Assembly: GCF_030272615.1 (NCBI RefSeq)
Contig: NC_081412.1
Location: 339,382,870 to 339,446,869 of the forward strand
Length of the DNA stretch: 64,000 nucleotides
Direction of reading: 5' to 3'
Source: Cryptomeria japonica
Lineage: Eukaryota > Streptophyta > Pinopsida > Cupressales > Cupressaceae
Shown: positions 12,471 to 24,021 of the stretch, one piece after another
Layout: every line of letters begins with the position of its first letter
Numbering within the stretch: the first letter of the stretch is position 1
Translations under genes and position numbers: made by a program
Notes under the pieces: model-generated
Databases searched by the model: none
Told to the model about the DNA's origin: nothing
Seen by the model: the letters and a program-made list of their open reading frames with translations, nothing else

Positions 12471-12949
12471 AACCACTACACATAGAATTTCCAAATGAAT
12501 CAATAATGCACCTTACTCAACAACCCTGGAAGATGTTCTTTGATGGGTCTTTTACTCAAAATGGTTTAGGTGCTAGCATATTATTTATTACTCCTCAGAA
12601 GTACTCAATCCCAGAGTCTTACAAGATTTTATTTCCCTACACAAACAGCATTGCAAAATATAAAGCTTTGGTAAATGGAATAAAGTCAGCCATTGAATGG
12701 AAGGTTATTGAATTGCACATCTATGGAGATTCTCAACTGGTAATCAATCAAATTAACGATACATATCAGACTCGAGATGAGAAATTGATGCCTTACAAGA
12801 GGATGGTGGATGATCTCAAGAAGTACTTTGATTTTGTATCATTCCAACAGATTCCCAGATCCACAAACAGAGCAGCGGATTACATGTTCGCTTTGATTTC
12901 CTGGTGGAAGAGTTATATTACCCGACCTATGATTCTTCGGAGACCCAAA
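12471..12949 (+). pseudogene. Second, archaeal-type RNase H of the Tat Gypsy element
   Basis: After the first RNase H comes a second one: WKMFFDGSFTQNGLGASILF, SIAKYKALVNGIKSAIEW, ELHIYGDSQLVINQIN, PYKRMVDDLKKYFDFV and IPRSTNRAADYM. The DGS and GDSQL acidic residues remain. The usual EYEAL acid is replaced (KYKAL), which should damage catalysis. A dual RNase H is the defining mark of the Tat lineage. The frame ends at 12952. Confidence 0.88.
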
Positions 12950-13089
12950 TAGTCTGTTCTATTATTGGACATGACTCATCCTAATACAGCCACATCTACT
13001 CCTATCTACGTGACCAAATTATCCCTAAAAATCTTACCCGAAATGAGAAAAGAAACTTAACCCAAAATGCTTCACGGTATGTTATCATA

Positions 13090-14236
13090 GCTAACGAACT
13101 ATTTAGATGAGATTTGGATGGTACATTGCTTAGATGTCTAGAAACTGAAGAATCTAAACATGCATTATCGGAAGTCCATCAAGGTATTTGTGGGTCTCAT
13201 TCAAATGGCCTTACTGTAGCTCAGAAACTACTACGGGCTGGATACTACTGGCCAGACATGGAAAAAGATGCTATCAAATTTGCTAAGACTTGTGAGAAAT
13301 ATCAGCTACATGGGAACCTCATACATGCCTCAGCAAGGGATCTCATACCATTCATTACACATTAGCCTTTCCAGCAATGGGCCTTTGATCTCATTGGTCA
13401 GATATATCTTGCTTCATCTAATAGACATAAATTCATCATAACTACCACTGAGTATTTCACCAAGTGGGTAGAATCAGTTCCGCTCATAAAAGCAAATGGT
13501 AAACAAGTCGCCTTGTTCATCTTAAACTATATCATCTACAAGTATGGTATACCTTCATCCAACATGACTGATAATGGAGGATAGTTCAAGAATAAAGACA
13601 TGGATGAGCTCTATGAGAAATTTAAAATAAAACAACACTGGTCATCAATATATTATCCTCAAGGTAATGGACAAGTCGAGGCATCTAACAAAAACCTATT
13701 GACTATCTTGCATAGAACAATGAACAAGTCAGGGAAGGATTGGCATCTGCATCTCAATCCTACATTATGGGCTATAGAACAAGTATCAGAATGCCTACTG
13801 GGGCTACACCTTTTTCTTTGGTGTATGGGTCTAAAGCAGTATTACCTATTGAAGTAGAAATACCATCTCTAAGAGTTTCTTTGCAAGGTCTTGTTACTGA
13901 TGAAGCTCATAGAATATCTAGATTGCAAGAACTCAAATTGTTGGATGAACGTCGGCAAGTGGCTTTTGATCATCTCAGAGTGTATCAAAAGAGAATGTCC
14001 AGAGGATATAACAAGAAAGTTAGACAAAGAGAATTTCAGGTTGGTGACCTAGTCCTGAGATAAAATCCAAAAAATCAATAGTTTCAAGACAACAAAGGGA
14101 AGTTTGAACCCAACTGGTTGGGTCCCTACATCGTTACTACGGTCTTCAGCTCTGGTGCCTATCAGCTCTCAACATCGGAAGGAGAACAGCTCCGAGAACT
14201 GATTAACACCATCCACTCGAATAAATTCTTCACCTA
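13090..14236 (+). pseudogene. Integrase of the Tat Gypsy element
   Basis: The zinc-binding region (EVHQGICGSHSNGLTVAQKL ... TCEKYQLHGN) has Tyr where the second Cys of the HHCC site is expected. The catalytic core shows FDLIGQIYLA, MTDNGG followed by a stop (13581-13583), and YPQGNGQVEASNKNL, so D, D and E remain but the core is interrupted. A frameshift at about 13770-13780 precedes YRTSIRMPTGATPFSLVYGS. The C-terminal part (FQVGDLVLR, then a stop, then FEPNWLGPYIV) ends at 14234-14236. There is no chromodomain. Confidence 0.9.
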
Positions 14237-15860
14237 GAATTCTCTGCTCTAGCAAACTGTACTGCTGAAAAAGTCCTTAAAAAAATCATAAAAATCGAAA
14301 AAAAGTCCTTAAAAAAATTTAAAAAATAAATGAAAAAAGAAAGAAAAAAAGAAAAAAATATAAAGAGAGAAAATGCCCTGGTGAAAACCTGGTAAATAGG
14401 CACCTTGGTAAAAAAAAAAGAATCTCTGCCAAGCAGGTGAAAACCTAGTAAACAGGCACCTCTTGTACTCAAGCGCTCCATCTATCAATGCAATGTTGGC
14501 ATTCTCGCTTTCCTACATCTTTTCTTTCACTTGTACATATTTTACAGTCACTTTCGTGACATCCTGGTTCGTTAAAACCCTCATGGCTTGAAACTGATCA
14601 ACGTCCTAGTCTTAGGTTAGTCAACAAAGCACATTACATGTCCTAAGCAGTGTCAACCAAGTCATCTTTCTGTCAGTAAAACCTGGTCGTCCACTCTGAG
14701 TCGGTCACCTGTCTCATGACTACTAAAGAGTTTGTATCACTGAGTTAAAAAGCAAAACAACATAACAGAAAACAATCACTAAACAGTTTGAGCTATGCAT
14801 GAAAATTTTCTTTGTATTTTGTCTTTTATATTGGTTTTCGATTATTATCCCTCTGAGTAACTTGAGGATGTCTATCCTGACTAAGAGGAGCAAGGATTGG
14901 TGGCATAATATTTTCTTGTCTTTTGCTTGTAGGAATGATCCCAATGATCTGGAAACATCTAAACTAGCTGGATGTCTATGATAAGAGCCTTCACATCAAG
15001 GTGCAATTGCCTCACATACCTCGACTCCGCTTATTTGAATGCTACAAAGAGGTCCCATCATTTCTTTGTTTGTTTTGAGAAAATTTCTTTATGATGCAAT
15101 TCGGGTCCTGTGAAATCTGTCCAAGGATATGAACGAAAAAGGGGTCATTGCAGACAAGATAATTAAAATTGCACATTGAAAAGAAAGGAACTCTAATCTG
15201 CCTGTTATGTTCATTATGCTCGGTGATGAATCTTAAGCATTTTAAATCCAGTGACTAGGGTTAGGTTGCATTTTGCATCTCATTTTGCATTTCAATCTAT
15301 ATTCTATGAATTTAGAGTGATTTCGATGTGATAATAATGATCTCTTTATTTTATGGGAGTTGAAAGCAACATCAATTCTTAGCTAAGTGGTCTCCTTTTC
15401 ATAATTTCTTTGATCGAGTGCTTGTGTTTTGAGATGTTAGCTGCATACATAAACATCTTATATAGATTCATACATTTCATTATTACTCATTTACATTCAT
15501 CTTATTGCATAGAAAAATAAAAAGATTTCATTATTACTCATTTACATTCATTTATTTGCATATGAAAAAGAAATAAAAATAGACATTTATAATCATTTGC
15601 ATTACATATATTCACGTTGAACAGAAATGCATACATATAGAATAAAACATATAGAAAGCATTTCATAATCGAATCAACACAAGTATGATGAAGTCAAATC
15701 GGATCTCGTATGTATATATATATATATATATATCGTATAAAGTCTGCGAGTACAAAATGATGTCAAATGACATATACAAACTCCCATCGGAGCAAGAATC
15801 ATATAGGCTACAAAAAATGGGTGAGTCTACAAAAAATATAACAGCTACAAAAAGAAATAT
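14237..15860 (+). other. Post-pol non-coding region of the Gypsy element
   Basis: No coding domain is seen. It holds an A-rich stretch (about 14275-14360), an imperfect direct repeat of ggtgaaaacctggtaaa..aggcacc (about 14381-14410 and 14437-14462), a tandem duplication of ttcattattactcatttaca (about 15475-15560) and a (TA)n microsatellite (15711-15733). Confidence 0.7.
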
Positions 15861-16165
15861 TTAGCTGTCACCCTCTCCCTCATCACCAGGTGGAGGAGGA
15901 GGAGCCTAATGATCGGGATCCTGACGAGGTGCCCGAGCTCCCTCGGACTGTGCCATGTACTGCGAATAGGGTACAACTTGTTGCACAACTGGAACTGCTA
16001 CGCTGCAGGCTGCAACATAATATGTTGCTCGACTGGTCTAGTGCAAAACCTCCTGCTGAAGAGTGTCTCGCTCTGCCCTCATCATCGTGACCTGATGATC
16101 GCGCTCTACTCTAAGCTCTGCAAGCTGACGATCTCGATGAGCCCTAACCTCTGCAAGCTGCTGGT
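15861..16165 (-). pseudogene. 3' end of the antisense plant-mobile-domain gene
   Basis: Read on the minus strand, this continues the antisense gene beyond the Copia insertion. A heptad-like charged region (QQLAEVRAHRDRQLAELRVE, then ERDHQVTMMRAERD) is followed by a Pro/Gly-rich tail ending GDEGEGDS and a stop at 15861-15863. Internal stops show decay. The 5' side is cut at about 16165 by the Copia fragment. Confidence 0.7.
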
Positions 16166-18209
16166 GATAAAACTCCTTATGAGTATTGGACCGGTAAGAC
16201 ACCAGTGGTAAGCTACTTTAGAGTGTTTGGTAGCAAATGTTATATCAAGAGGAGTAAACATCAGAGCAATTTTGATGCAAAATGTGATGAGGGAATATTC
16301 CTAGGGTATTCCACCAAGAGAAAAGCTCTCAAATGTTTCAACAATAGGACTCAGAAAATTGTTGAAAGTATCAATGTTAGAGTTGATGAAACCTCTGAGA
16401 AACCTGAGGGAACCGGCAGTGAGCAAGCAGAAGATGAACCAGTAGTAACCTTATGGGAACCGGTTACAAAATAGCCTCGCATCAGTAACAGTGCTCCTAC
16501 ACTGGTAGATGTTGATGCTGATGAAGATGAGGATGAAGAAGAAAAGAAAGAGGAAACATCTAAGATCATTCCTAGGTATGTAAAGCTGAATCATGATCCA
16601 AAGCATATCATAGGAGATAAGGCAGGGATTCTTACAAGAAGAAATGTCAAAGAAAATTCTTGCATGATCTCTGAATTTGAGCCTAAAACATTTAAAGAGG
16701 CACAGAAAGATGAAGACTGGATCAAGGCAATGGAAGAGGAACTTGACTAGATAGAAAAGAATGGTACATGGTCTTCGGTACCTAGACCTGAGCATAAAAA
16801 TGTCATAGGCACCAAATGGGTTTTGAGAAATAAGTTGAATGAAGATGGCACAGTGGTAAGAAACAAAGCCAGACTGGTGTGCAAAGGATATGCTCAAGAA
16901 GAAAGAGAAGACTATAGAGAAATCTTTGCTCTAGTAGCCAGATTGGAAGGAGTTTGTATGCTTCTTGCATATGCAGCCTTCAAGGGATTCAAAGTATATC
17001 AAATGGATGTAAAATCTGCATTCCTGAATGGAATACTAGAAGAGGAGGTGTATATAGAGCAACCAGATGGGTTTGCCCTATCAGAAGACAATGACATGGT
17101 GTGTAGGCTACATAAAGCCTTGTATAGACTAAAGTAGGCACCTAGAGCATGGTATGAATGCTTGCACTCCCATCTTGTGAAGATTGGATTTGAAAGAACA
17201 AGTGAAGATAGCTATATCTACTTAAAATCAGAAGGAGAACAGATTCTGATCTATGAAGTATTTGTTGATGACATAATTTTTGGTGGAGATGATAAGATGA
17301 GTCATGACTTTGCAGATGAGATGAAGAAGGAATTTGAGATGTCACTTATAGGAGAGATTAAGTTCTTCATTGGACTACAGATTCAACAAATGAAAGATGG
17401 AATCTTTATCACTCAGTCCAAGTATGTCAAACAGGTATTGAAGACCTTTGACATTGAAGACAGCAAACTAGTTGGTACACCGATGGTGACCGATTGTAAA
17501 CTATCAAAGGAGGATGACTCAGCATTGGTAAATGAGAAGGAATACCGATCAATGATTGGTAAGTTGCACTATGTAGTACATAGCAGACCAAACATTGTAC
17601 ATGCAGTGAGCATTACTGCACGGTTCCAGAAAAGCCCAAGAGAATCCCACTTGGCAGAAGTCAAGTGGATTCTGAGATATCTGAAGGGAACTATTGACTA
17701 TGGATTATGGTATCCATACATTAATGATTCCAACCTGAAAGTGTTTACAAATGTTGATTGAGCTGGTAATGTGGACAACCAGAAGAGCACAACCAGTGGT
17801 GCATTCTTTCTTGGTGGTAGACTAGTCTCATGGATGAGTAAGAAGCAGAGTTGTATCTCTTAGTCTATAGCAAAAGCAGAGTATGTTGCAGCATTTATGA
17901 ACTGGACCCAGACAATTTGGATGAAGCATGTATTAAATGGCTTCAAAGTTCCTGTATCTGAATCGGTAAGTATATTTTGTGACAACACCAATCAACATCT
18001 CCAAGAATCCGGTTTTACATGCCAGAACCAAGCACTTCGAGCTCAAGTATCATTTCTTGAGGGAGAAGGTTCAGAACAAAGAGGTTGTATTAGAACATGT
18101 TTCCAGTAAGGAGCAGTTAGCAGACATATTCACCAAGCCTCTACCGAAGGCTACCTTTACCTATTTGAGAGGTGAATTAGGGGTGTTGCCCCTTCAAGAT
18201 GTGAACTAA
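16166..18209 (+). pseudogene. Copia pol fragment (integrase C-terminus, RT, RNase H)
   Basis: One frame with stops runs to about 17980, then shifts. Visible blocks are: integrase end (NFDAKCDEGIFLGYSTKRKA), acidic linker, RT ([52 protein letters not shown]), FVDDIIFGGDD as the catalytic motif with both Asp intact, and RNase H to KHFELKYHFLREKV and a stop at 18207-18209. Stops replace expected Gln or Trp codons (for example LYRLK-stop-APRAW), which fits C-to-T decay. The RNase H acid in the usual AEAEY motif reads AKAEY. Confidence 0.92.
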
Positions 18210-18444
18210 AGGTGTGTGCTCCACATCAGTCAAGTCTTACATTGATACATCTTTTTCAAGATTAGTGTGTTAAAGGATTCTACTCCTTAGGGGGAGCAGC
18301 ATAGTGGAACATAGATGTGTATGCCTCCACTTTGGCATTGTTGTCAAAGGGGGAGAAGATATAAAGCGGAAAAGATATATGTCATATTGGGGAGAAGATG
18401 TGAAGTAGAAACATAAAGATATCTTTGTATATTGCCATCAATGC

Positions 18445-18457
18445 CAAAGGGGGAGAT
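18445..18457 (+). other. Polypurine tract of the nested Copia
   Basis: caaagggggagat directly precedes the LTR start tgttggca. The preceding words (ccatcaatgc) recur before the 3' LTRs of the two gag+ORF2 elements, linking the families. Confidence 0.85.
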
Positions 18458-19945
18458 TGTTGGCATATATGCAAAGCATGATGACCTGATGACATTGTAT
18501 GTTGTCATTGATGTCAATATGCTGAAGTATGAACCAGTATGTTGATGTAAGCAAACTGGCAAGAGAACCGGTATGATGATGTAAACCGGTATTTGTGAAA
18601 AAGTGAAGTGGTATGTTTTTTCAAGGTGAACCAGTATGTTGGAATGAGAACCGATATATGGAATTTTTGTATCGAGGTTTTATTTGGCATGACTATTGGT
18701 TGGTAGTCTCAGCTTCAGGGTTTTCGGTTGATACATTCCAATATTGTGCAATTCAACTAATGACATCTTGTGATGAGTTAGCTTTGTAATGAAGACCAGA
18801 TAATTGTTGCCACGTCAGCCTTGTGCGCGTGAAGGATTTCCTTGAGGATCTTGCATGGAGATTAATCCTATCTACCTCAAGAATGTGCAAAGTCTCTCTA
18901 AACGGTGGAGAGCGCGTGATGAGTTATCAACTTCCTGAAGCAGAAAAGAATGAACGTTGGAGAATGTCTTGAGATCTATTCAAGACTATTGTATTCAATG
19001 TAGTGTGATTAATGGTCGGGATTGAACTGACTGGATTGTAAAACCTAAATGTTTAGGATTTAGGGTTTATGCTACCGACCTATCTATTTCCTATAAGTTC
19101 GATGATGTTTTTCATTTTGAAGTTGTTGGAAAATGTTATGTGTGTATCCCAGTGGGTGATACTTGATTCTCTCCAGACCAGGGAAGTGTGTTGATGCCTG
19201 CAGAGTGTGATTGCAGAAGAAAAGGAGCTAAAGTGGATCTGCCTTGGCATTGAGTGTTGTTATCAGATCAGTGTCTTACCTGTTGACTTCTAACTATTTT
19301 AGTAGTTGGAAAATCCCTTAACCGGGTAGCCTTAACAGGCTTTTGTGTAAATCCTTTAACAGGGTGACTCAATTCAATGAGTTCTTCAAATCCTCTTGCG
19401 AGGTAACCTTTAACAGGGTTCTAACCTTTAACCGGGTATTTAGCCATCTCTTAACCAGGTGATCCCTAGCAGGATCGGCTCCTAGCAGAACCTATTATAA
19501 TTGTCTTTAACCGAACTAGGCTCCTAATAGAGCAGACTTCAAAAGAGTTCAAGAACAACTTGTGGGTATTCATCCCCACCGTGGTTTTTCCCAGTTGGGT
19601 TTCCACATGAAAAATTAGTGTGTGATGTCTTTCATGTGATGGCTTAGTGTTTTATGTCAAAGTGGTAAAACATGTTGAACTAGAAGTCATTATATTTCTA
19701 ATTATAGATTACTTGTTTATGCATAAGGGTGAAGTGAAAATGAGGTATTAGATTGTGTGGAAAGCCTAGAGTTACCAGTTTATGTCTTTTACATTCTCAT
19801 TGTGTTTTACCGGTAGCAATCTGATTTAGACCGGTGTTATTGCTTACCAGTCAAAGTTCAATGTGTGCAATCAAACCGGTTCAAGGAAAGTGTTTTTGCC
19901 TGTACTGATTCACCCCCCCCCCTCTCAGTATTGGTTTGGTACTAA
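18458..19945 (+). repeat. 3' LTR of the nested SIRE-like Copia (about 1.49 kb)
   Basis: It begins tgttggcatatatgc after the polypurine tract. It contains many accggt words and a block of repeated ctttaaccgggta / taacaggg words (about 19310-19560), and ends after a C-run and ctctcagtattggt. The 3' limit is estimated where the sequence turns into the ccctgtccctat repeat of the Gypsy antisense gene. No partner LTR exists in the window. Confidence 0.8.
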
Positions 19946-21201
19946 CTATTCATCATTTATTCATCATTGTCCCTGTCTCTAGCCCTGCCTCTGTCCCTAT
20001 CCCTGTCCCTGTCCTGGTGCGGGGGCATCATCCTCAATCTCCTCAATGCAAGGAGCCTTCTCAGCTAGATCTGTCAACCTCGGGAATGGATGTTGCTGGA
20101 ACCATTACCTATACTGGGGCAATACCCCTACATCTGCAACATCGTCCATATAGTCCCATCTCAAGCGTTGTAGACCATTCAGCTCTTGCATACTCAAGGC
20201 ATAGGATAACCTCGGTGACCATTCCCACCTCTCCTCATCAGCATATCAAGCATACGTTGTGAACTCCTGTGAGATCCCCTGAGGCCGGCGATACTGCCTC
20301 ATCACCCATGATACTACAAATCGCTCCACTATTGTCTGCGATCTGCCAATAAGTGGGCACGTAACAAAAATGTCCCTGCTTACTAGCCGCTAGTCATCCC
20401 ATGGCTCTAAACTCATGTAAGGCCTCCATACCATGACTATCAGATCATCTAGCTGTCGCTGCCAAAAATCTGTCTTGCCCAGATGGGGCTGCGTAACATA
20501 ACCAGCATACCTATATACAATCGGTTGCCTAGGCTCTCTGCTATCATCAATGATTGGCTGACATACTGGGAGGTGCTCCCAAGCCCAAACCTGTAATATC
20601 AAAACTCCAGTGGCCATGCTCTTGCCCTCTCTATACACTATCTCATGCATCTCACGATACATGTGTGCCAAAATTCAAGAACCCCAACCAAGCCTCTGAG
20701 GGGTCTCAATCAATCTCTCCAACATTCGGCCCCATCCACACTGGAATCCCTGCTGACCTCTATCCGGCATCAGAAAATAGCCGATAAACCCTACTAGAAC
20801 ACAGGTGAGAGGAAACTTGTCACTATACCGGCTCATCATGATGTCCCAACTGATTGAACATGTCAGGATATTAGGATCCCTGAAGACATGCCTAACTTCC
20901 TGTAAAGCTATGCTGCATTATTATCCACCTTATCCCCAGCAAAAGGGATACGAAGGATCCTATATACGTCCTCAGGAGTGATAATCATCTCCCCAACTGG
21001 TAAGTGAAAGGTCTTATGCTCAGAATGGAAACGCTCAACCAATGATGTGAGCATACCATGATTCACATGGATATCAGGTAATCTAAGAAGGTGCGTCAAA
21101 CCGCACAAATCAATATGAGCCTGATCAACCTCTGAAAGTTGTCGAATTAATGTCATAGTGGGTGGGTAAACACACTTGAAGACCACATGAGGTAATCGAA
21201 C
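19946..21201 (-). pseudogene. Plant mobile domain (PMD, MAIN-like) antisense gene, main exon
   Basis: The minus-strand frame from 21201 reads VRLPHVVFKCVYPPT, VDQAHIDLCGLTHLLRLPDI, LVERFHSEHKTFHLPVGEMI and TPEDVYRILRIPFAGD, the start of a PMD (aminotransferase-like) domain. It resumes at about 20671 with MHEIVYREGKSMATG, VLILQVWAWEHLPVCQP, LGKTDFWQRQLDDLIVMVW, also characteristic. Several stops lie in between (20908-20671) and after 20390. The tail is a Gln/Gly simple repeat. PMD proteins of plants include host silencing/genome-stability factors (MAIN, MAIL) and a class carried by Gypsy elements. Its position, antisense between pol and the 3' LTR, fits the extra ORFs described for Tat elements. 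Confidence 0.82.
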
Positions 21202-21671
21202 CTACAAAATAAAATCAAACAACAACGAAGCATTAGAAAACATTCCAAATAAGCCTACAAGAGAAGTAAAACATCAAGCAAATCCAACTACATCAATTGC
21301 AAAATCAAAATTTCAAGTTTCGACCTTCAAAAATGCTCATTGTTTTCCAAATGACAAAACACAGAAAGGCAGCATTTTGTACGAGTCGGGATTGAGTCTC
21401 GTACAACAAAAGACACCCATACGACAAAAGATCATACTCCGCACGATAAAATGATCTTTCAAGAAGGTTGTCGTACGACATAAGGGTGGCCCTAGAATGA
21501 CAAAACTAATAGTCTGAAATGACAAAACAAACTTTGAAAGTTTGTCGTAGAGACAGAATCCTATCTCGCATGACAAAACAAGAAAACCCGACTCAACATG
21601 CCAAAAAACTTGAAAAATAAAAAAAAAATCCAAAATCGAAATGAATAATAGGCTTAAGATCGATCACTTAC
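21202..21671 (-). other. Probable spliceosomal intron in the antisense PMD gene (470 bp)
   Basis: On the minus strand an open segment ending in YTMSQQ meets a GTAAGTG donor (acttac at 21666-21671 on plus). The PMD frame reopens after a T-rich acceptor TTTTATTTTGTAG (ct at 21202-21203 on plus). The intervening sequence is AT-rich and non-coding and contains a cluster of TCGTACGA-type motifs (21375-21500). Confidence 0.6.
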
Positions 21672-21750
21672 TGCTGGCTCATAGTGTAGAGGTCAATTAT
21701 GTCATCTCTGGCACTCGAATCGATGCTCACGAGTAGGGACCACCATTTTC
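21672..21750 (-). pseudogene. Probable first exon of the antisense PMD gene
   Basis: A minus-strand frame reading SIDSSARDDIIDLYTMSQQ leads into the splice donor. No convincing ATG in this frame lies just upstream, so either the start has been lost or the exon extends farther. The upper boundary is uncertain. Confidence 0.4.
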
Positions 21751-22900
21751 TCCGCAGAAGGCTTTTTGAATTTTCAAACTTGGGAGGTTAAAAAGAATTG
21801 AAAATGACACTTTTACCCCTTATATAGCCAAAACCCTAATTTTTCAACTTGCTTCGATGGACATGAAAATTGTACCCTTAGCTAATTCACCTATTCAGAT
21901 TCCATTTTTGGGATCGAAATCGAAATTCAAGATCATTTTGCTAGTCAATTTCAAAATTTTGACCACTTAGCACTTTTTCATCAAATGCTCATTCTTTCTT
22001 CTAATTGCGCTCAAATTCAACGTTGAATCTCAATTTCAATTCTACACATCAATTTTGCAATCAATTTAACATCAAAACCAAAATTTTCAAAAAAATCCTC
22101 AAAATCAATTTGTGCTCAAATAACTTATCATTGCTCAAAATTGCCTATAATCATTACCCTCGCTATCTTTCAATTTCGCTCTCGAGAGGGCATACTCGTG
22201 ACCTTATGACCTCATATCTTTAATGTCGATAAATTCTTAAATCTTCATCAAAATTCAAGCAAAAATATTTTCAACTAAAGAAAATCAAATTCTTATTGCT
22301 AAGGGGCATCTCATCTTTATCGCTTCATATCAAGTTGAGATCTCTCAATCATCTGAATCGAATCAATCGCTAGGGGCATATCAGTTTCCTCACTTCATAT
22401 CAAGCTGATATTTGTCTTCTTCTGAATCAATCTCTTAATGTTAATCAGTTTCATTGCTTTTCATCAAGTTGGTTATTCGTTTAAAAACAATCAAGGGTTT
22501 AAAGAGTATCTTTGATCACACACTAAATCTAAGCAGGTGTTTAGTTTCATCGCATCGAATCAAGCTGGACAGTTTATCTTCGCTCATCGTATCTTGATCA
22601 ATCAAGTTCAAGATCAATTTTTATCTTCGCTCACTGCATCTAAGTTCAATCAAGTTCTAGATCAGTAAGATCCGCTTCTTAATCAATCAAGTTCAAGTTT
22701 GGTATCTTTTCTCTCTATCGTTTCTCAGTTCAATCAAGTTCGGGATCGGTATCACTTTAATTAGACTTTATTCAGCTTCATCGCTTCGAATCAAGCTAAA
22801 CACCTTGCTCTTTATCTAGTTCATGATCAATCAAGTTCAGAACTGGTATCTCCTAGACATCACATATTCCTTGAACCAATGCGCTACTCGCACATTAATT
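21751..22900 (+). other. 3' untranslated region of the Gypsy element with degenerate tandem repeats
   Basis: Non-coding. From about 22290 to 22870 about ten imperfect, unequal repeats share the core tcatcgcttcgaatcaagct or aatcaatcaagttcaagatc. Repeat-rich 3' regions just before the polypurine tract are known in Tat elements and are regarded as a source of new satellites. Confidence 0.75.
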
Positions 22901-22914
22901 CAAAGAGGGGCAAA
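22901..22914 (+). other. Polypurine tract of the Gypsy element
   Basis: caaagaggggcaaa immediately precedes the 3' LTR start tgtaatacc; it is the expected plus-strand primer. Confidence 0.9.
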
Positions 22915-24021
22915 TGTAATACCCTAAAAATGGTCATCTAAACCATGGGCCCCTAATCTCGACAACATCACCAAGGTCCTAACCAAAGGCAATTAAATCA
23001 ATCTTGAGCACATAATTAATTCTCCAATTATCAAATGTCATATGGCAAAATCAATTACTCAATATTAATTAAATATTTATTTAATTAATTGAATCATTCC
23101 AAGAATATCATTTTGATCTATTTAATTTATTAAATATCCTAGCATATTTAATTAATTAATAAATTTGTCATTTAATCATGCAAAAGAGGAATTAATTACA
23201 AAGCAAGAGTTGAATTGAGAGAGAAATCAAACTTGAGATATTATTTCTTTTTCTAAATTTAGAAATTGAAATTAGAAAAGCAATTAATTGAATTATTAAT
23301 TATTCTCTTAAATTAGAACTCAAAGCTTTCCAGAAAAAGAAGTTCAGTTGCATTGAAAAGACTCTTTTCTTGAATAAATCAAAGAATTGTCTATTTTTAT
23401 CACAAGTGCATGGAATTAATTAAATCTTATTTTCCAATACAACTTGAACTTATTATATAAATGCATTTCAATTAAACTATAATTGGAATCTATCTCAAGG
23501 TTAACTGAACCTGATTTCTCAATTATTTTTAATTAATCCTAAATTGAGCTTTTCCATCATCTCTCTTGTGAATTCTCTATAAATTCAACCTTCAGCTCTA
23601 ATTCAAAACACCCCAAAGATTTTTGAGAATACGCTTGGAGATTTATTATTATGCTGATTTTGCTCTGGAGTCATTGAATATATTGTGCTTTTTTTTTATT
23701 ATTTCCATATTTAGTTTTATTCATTATTGCTTGAATCCATATTGCTTGAATTTGATATTGCTTGAATCTTTCATCCATCTTGCATCCATTTAGCTTAATA
23801 TCATGCTCATATAGATTAAATCCTTCATCTTGGTGTAGTCTAGTCACTGGTATTACTTATTAAAATCTGAGAGCAATCTTATACTCGCATCTTTTAGAAG
23901 GAAATTGGTCGATTTGTTATGGTTTTATTATTCATGCTTAGATCTAACCATACATGTAATGACTTAATTGAAGTGTTGTGTCTTGCAGATACAGATCCTT
24001 ATTCACTTTTTCACACACACA
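22915..24021 (+). repeat. Gypsy 3' LTR (1,107 bp)
   Basis: It matches 3259-4391 with scattered substitutions and lacks the 22-bp duplication of the 5' copy. TATA box at 23578-23583. It ends cacacaca before actag. Confidence 0.95.

Larger units (their letters stand above)
16166..19945 (+). mobile_element. 5'-truncated Copia retrotransposon (SIRE-like) nested in the Gypsy element
   Basis: It starts abruptly inside the end of a Copia integrase (KTPYEYWTGKTPVVSYFRVF) and continues through RT and RNase H to a polypurine tract and a 3' LTR. No gag, protease, integrase core or 5' LTR is present, so no TSD can be defined. The antisense PMD gene flanks it on both sides. Rich in accggt/ccggta words, like the non-autonomous elements at 33356 and 41148. 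The right end is approximate (within about 10 bp). Confidence 0.88.
3259..24021 (+). mobile_element. Ty3/Gypsy LTR retrotransposon, Tat lineage, 20.8 kb, degenerate
   Basis: The element is bounded by LTRs 3259-4391 and 22915-24021 (TG...CA ends) and a 5-bp TSD. Domain order is leader, gag, protease, G-patch, RT, RNase H, archaeal-type RNase H, integrase, then a non-coding/antisense-gene region. RT before integrase defines Gypsy. The second RNase H before integrase and an antisense extra ORF after pol are known features of the Tat lineage. Without the nested Copia it is about 17 kb. LTRs are close: by hand about 8 substitutions and two indels in the first 350 bp. Coding frames shift at least seven times from 6496 to 14063, so it is defective. 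Confidence 0.93.

Noticed and set aside
13090-14236. Chromodomain at the integrase end, which would indicate a chromovirus
   Set aside because: The integrase ends with the GPYIV-type region and a stop; the dual RNase H instead supports the Tat lineage.
14799-14981. 60-codon plus-strand frame with a hydrophobic start
   Set aside because: It lies in the post-pol region of the Gypsy element and has no domain or conserved context.
21337-21633. 98-codon minus-strand frame with hydrophobic residues
   Set aside because: It lies inside the probable intron of the antisense PMD gene and matches nothing.
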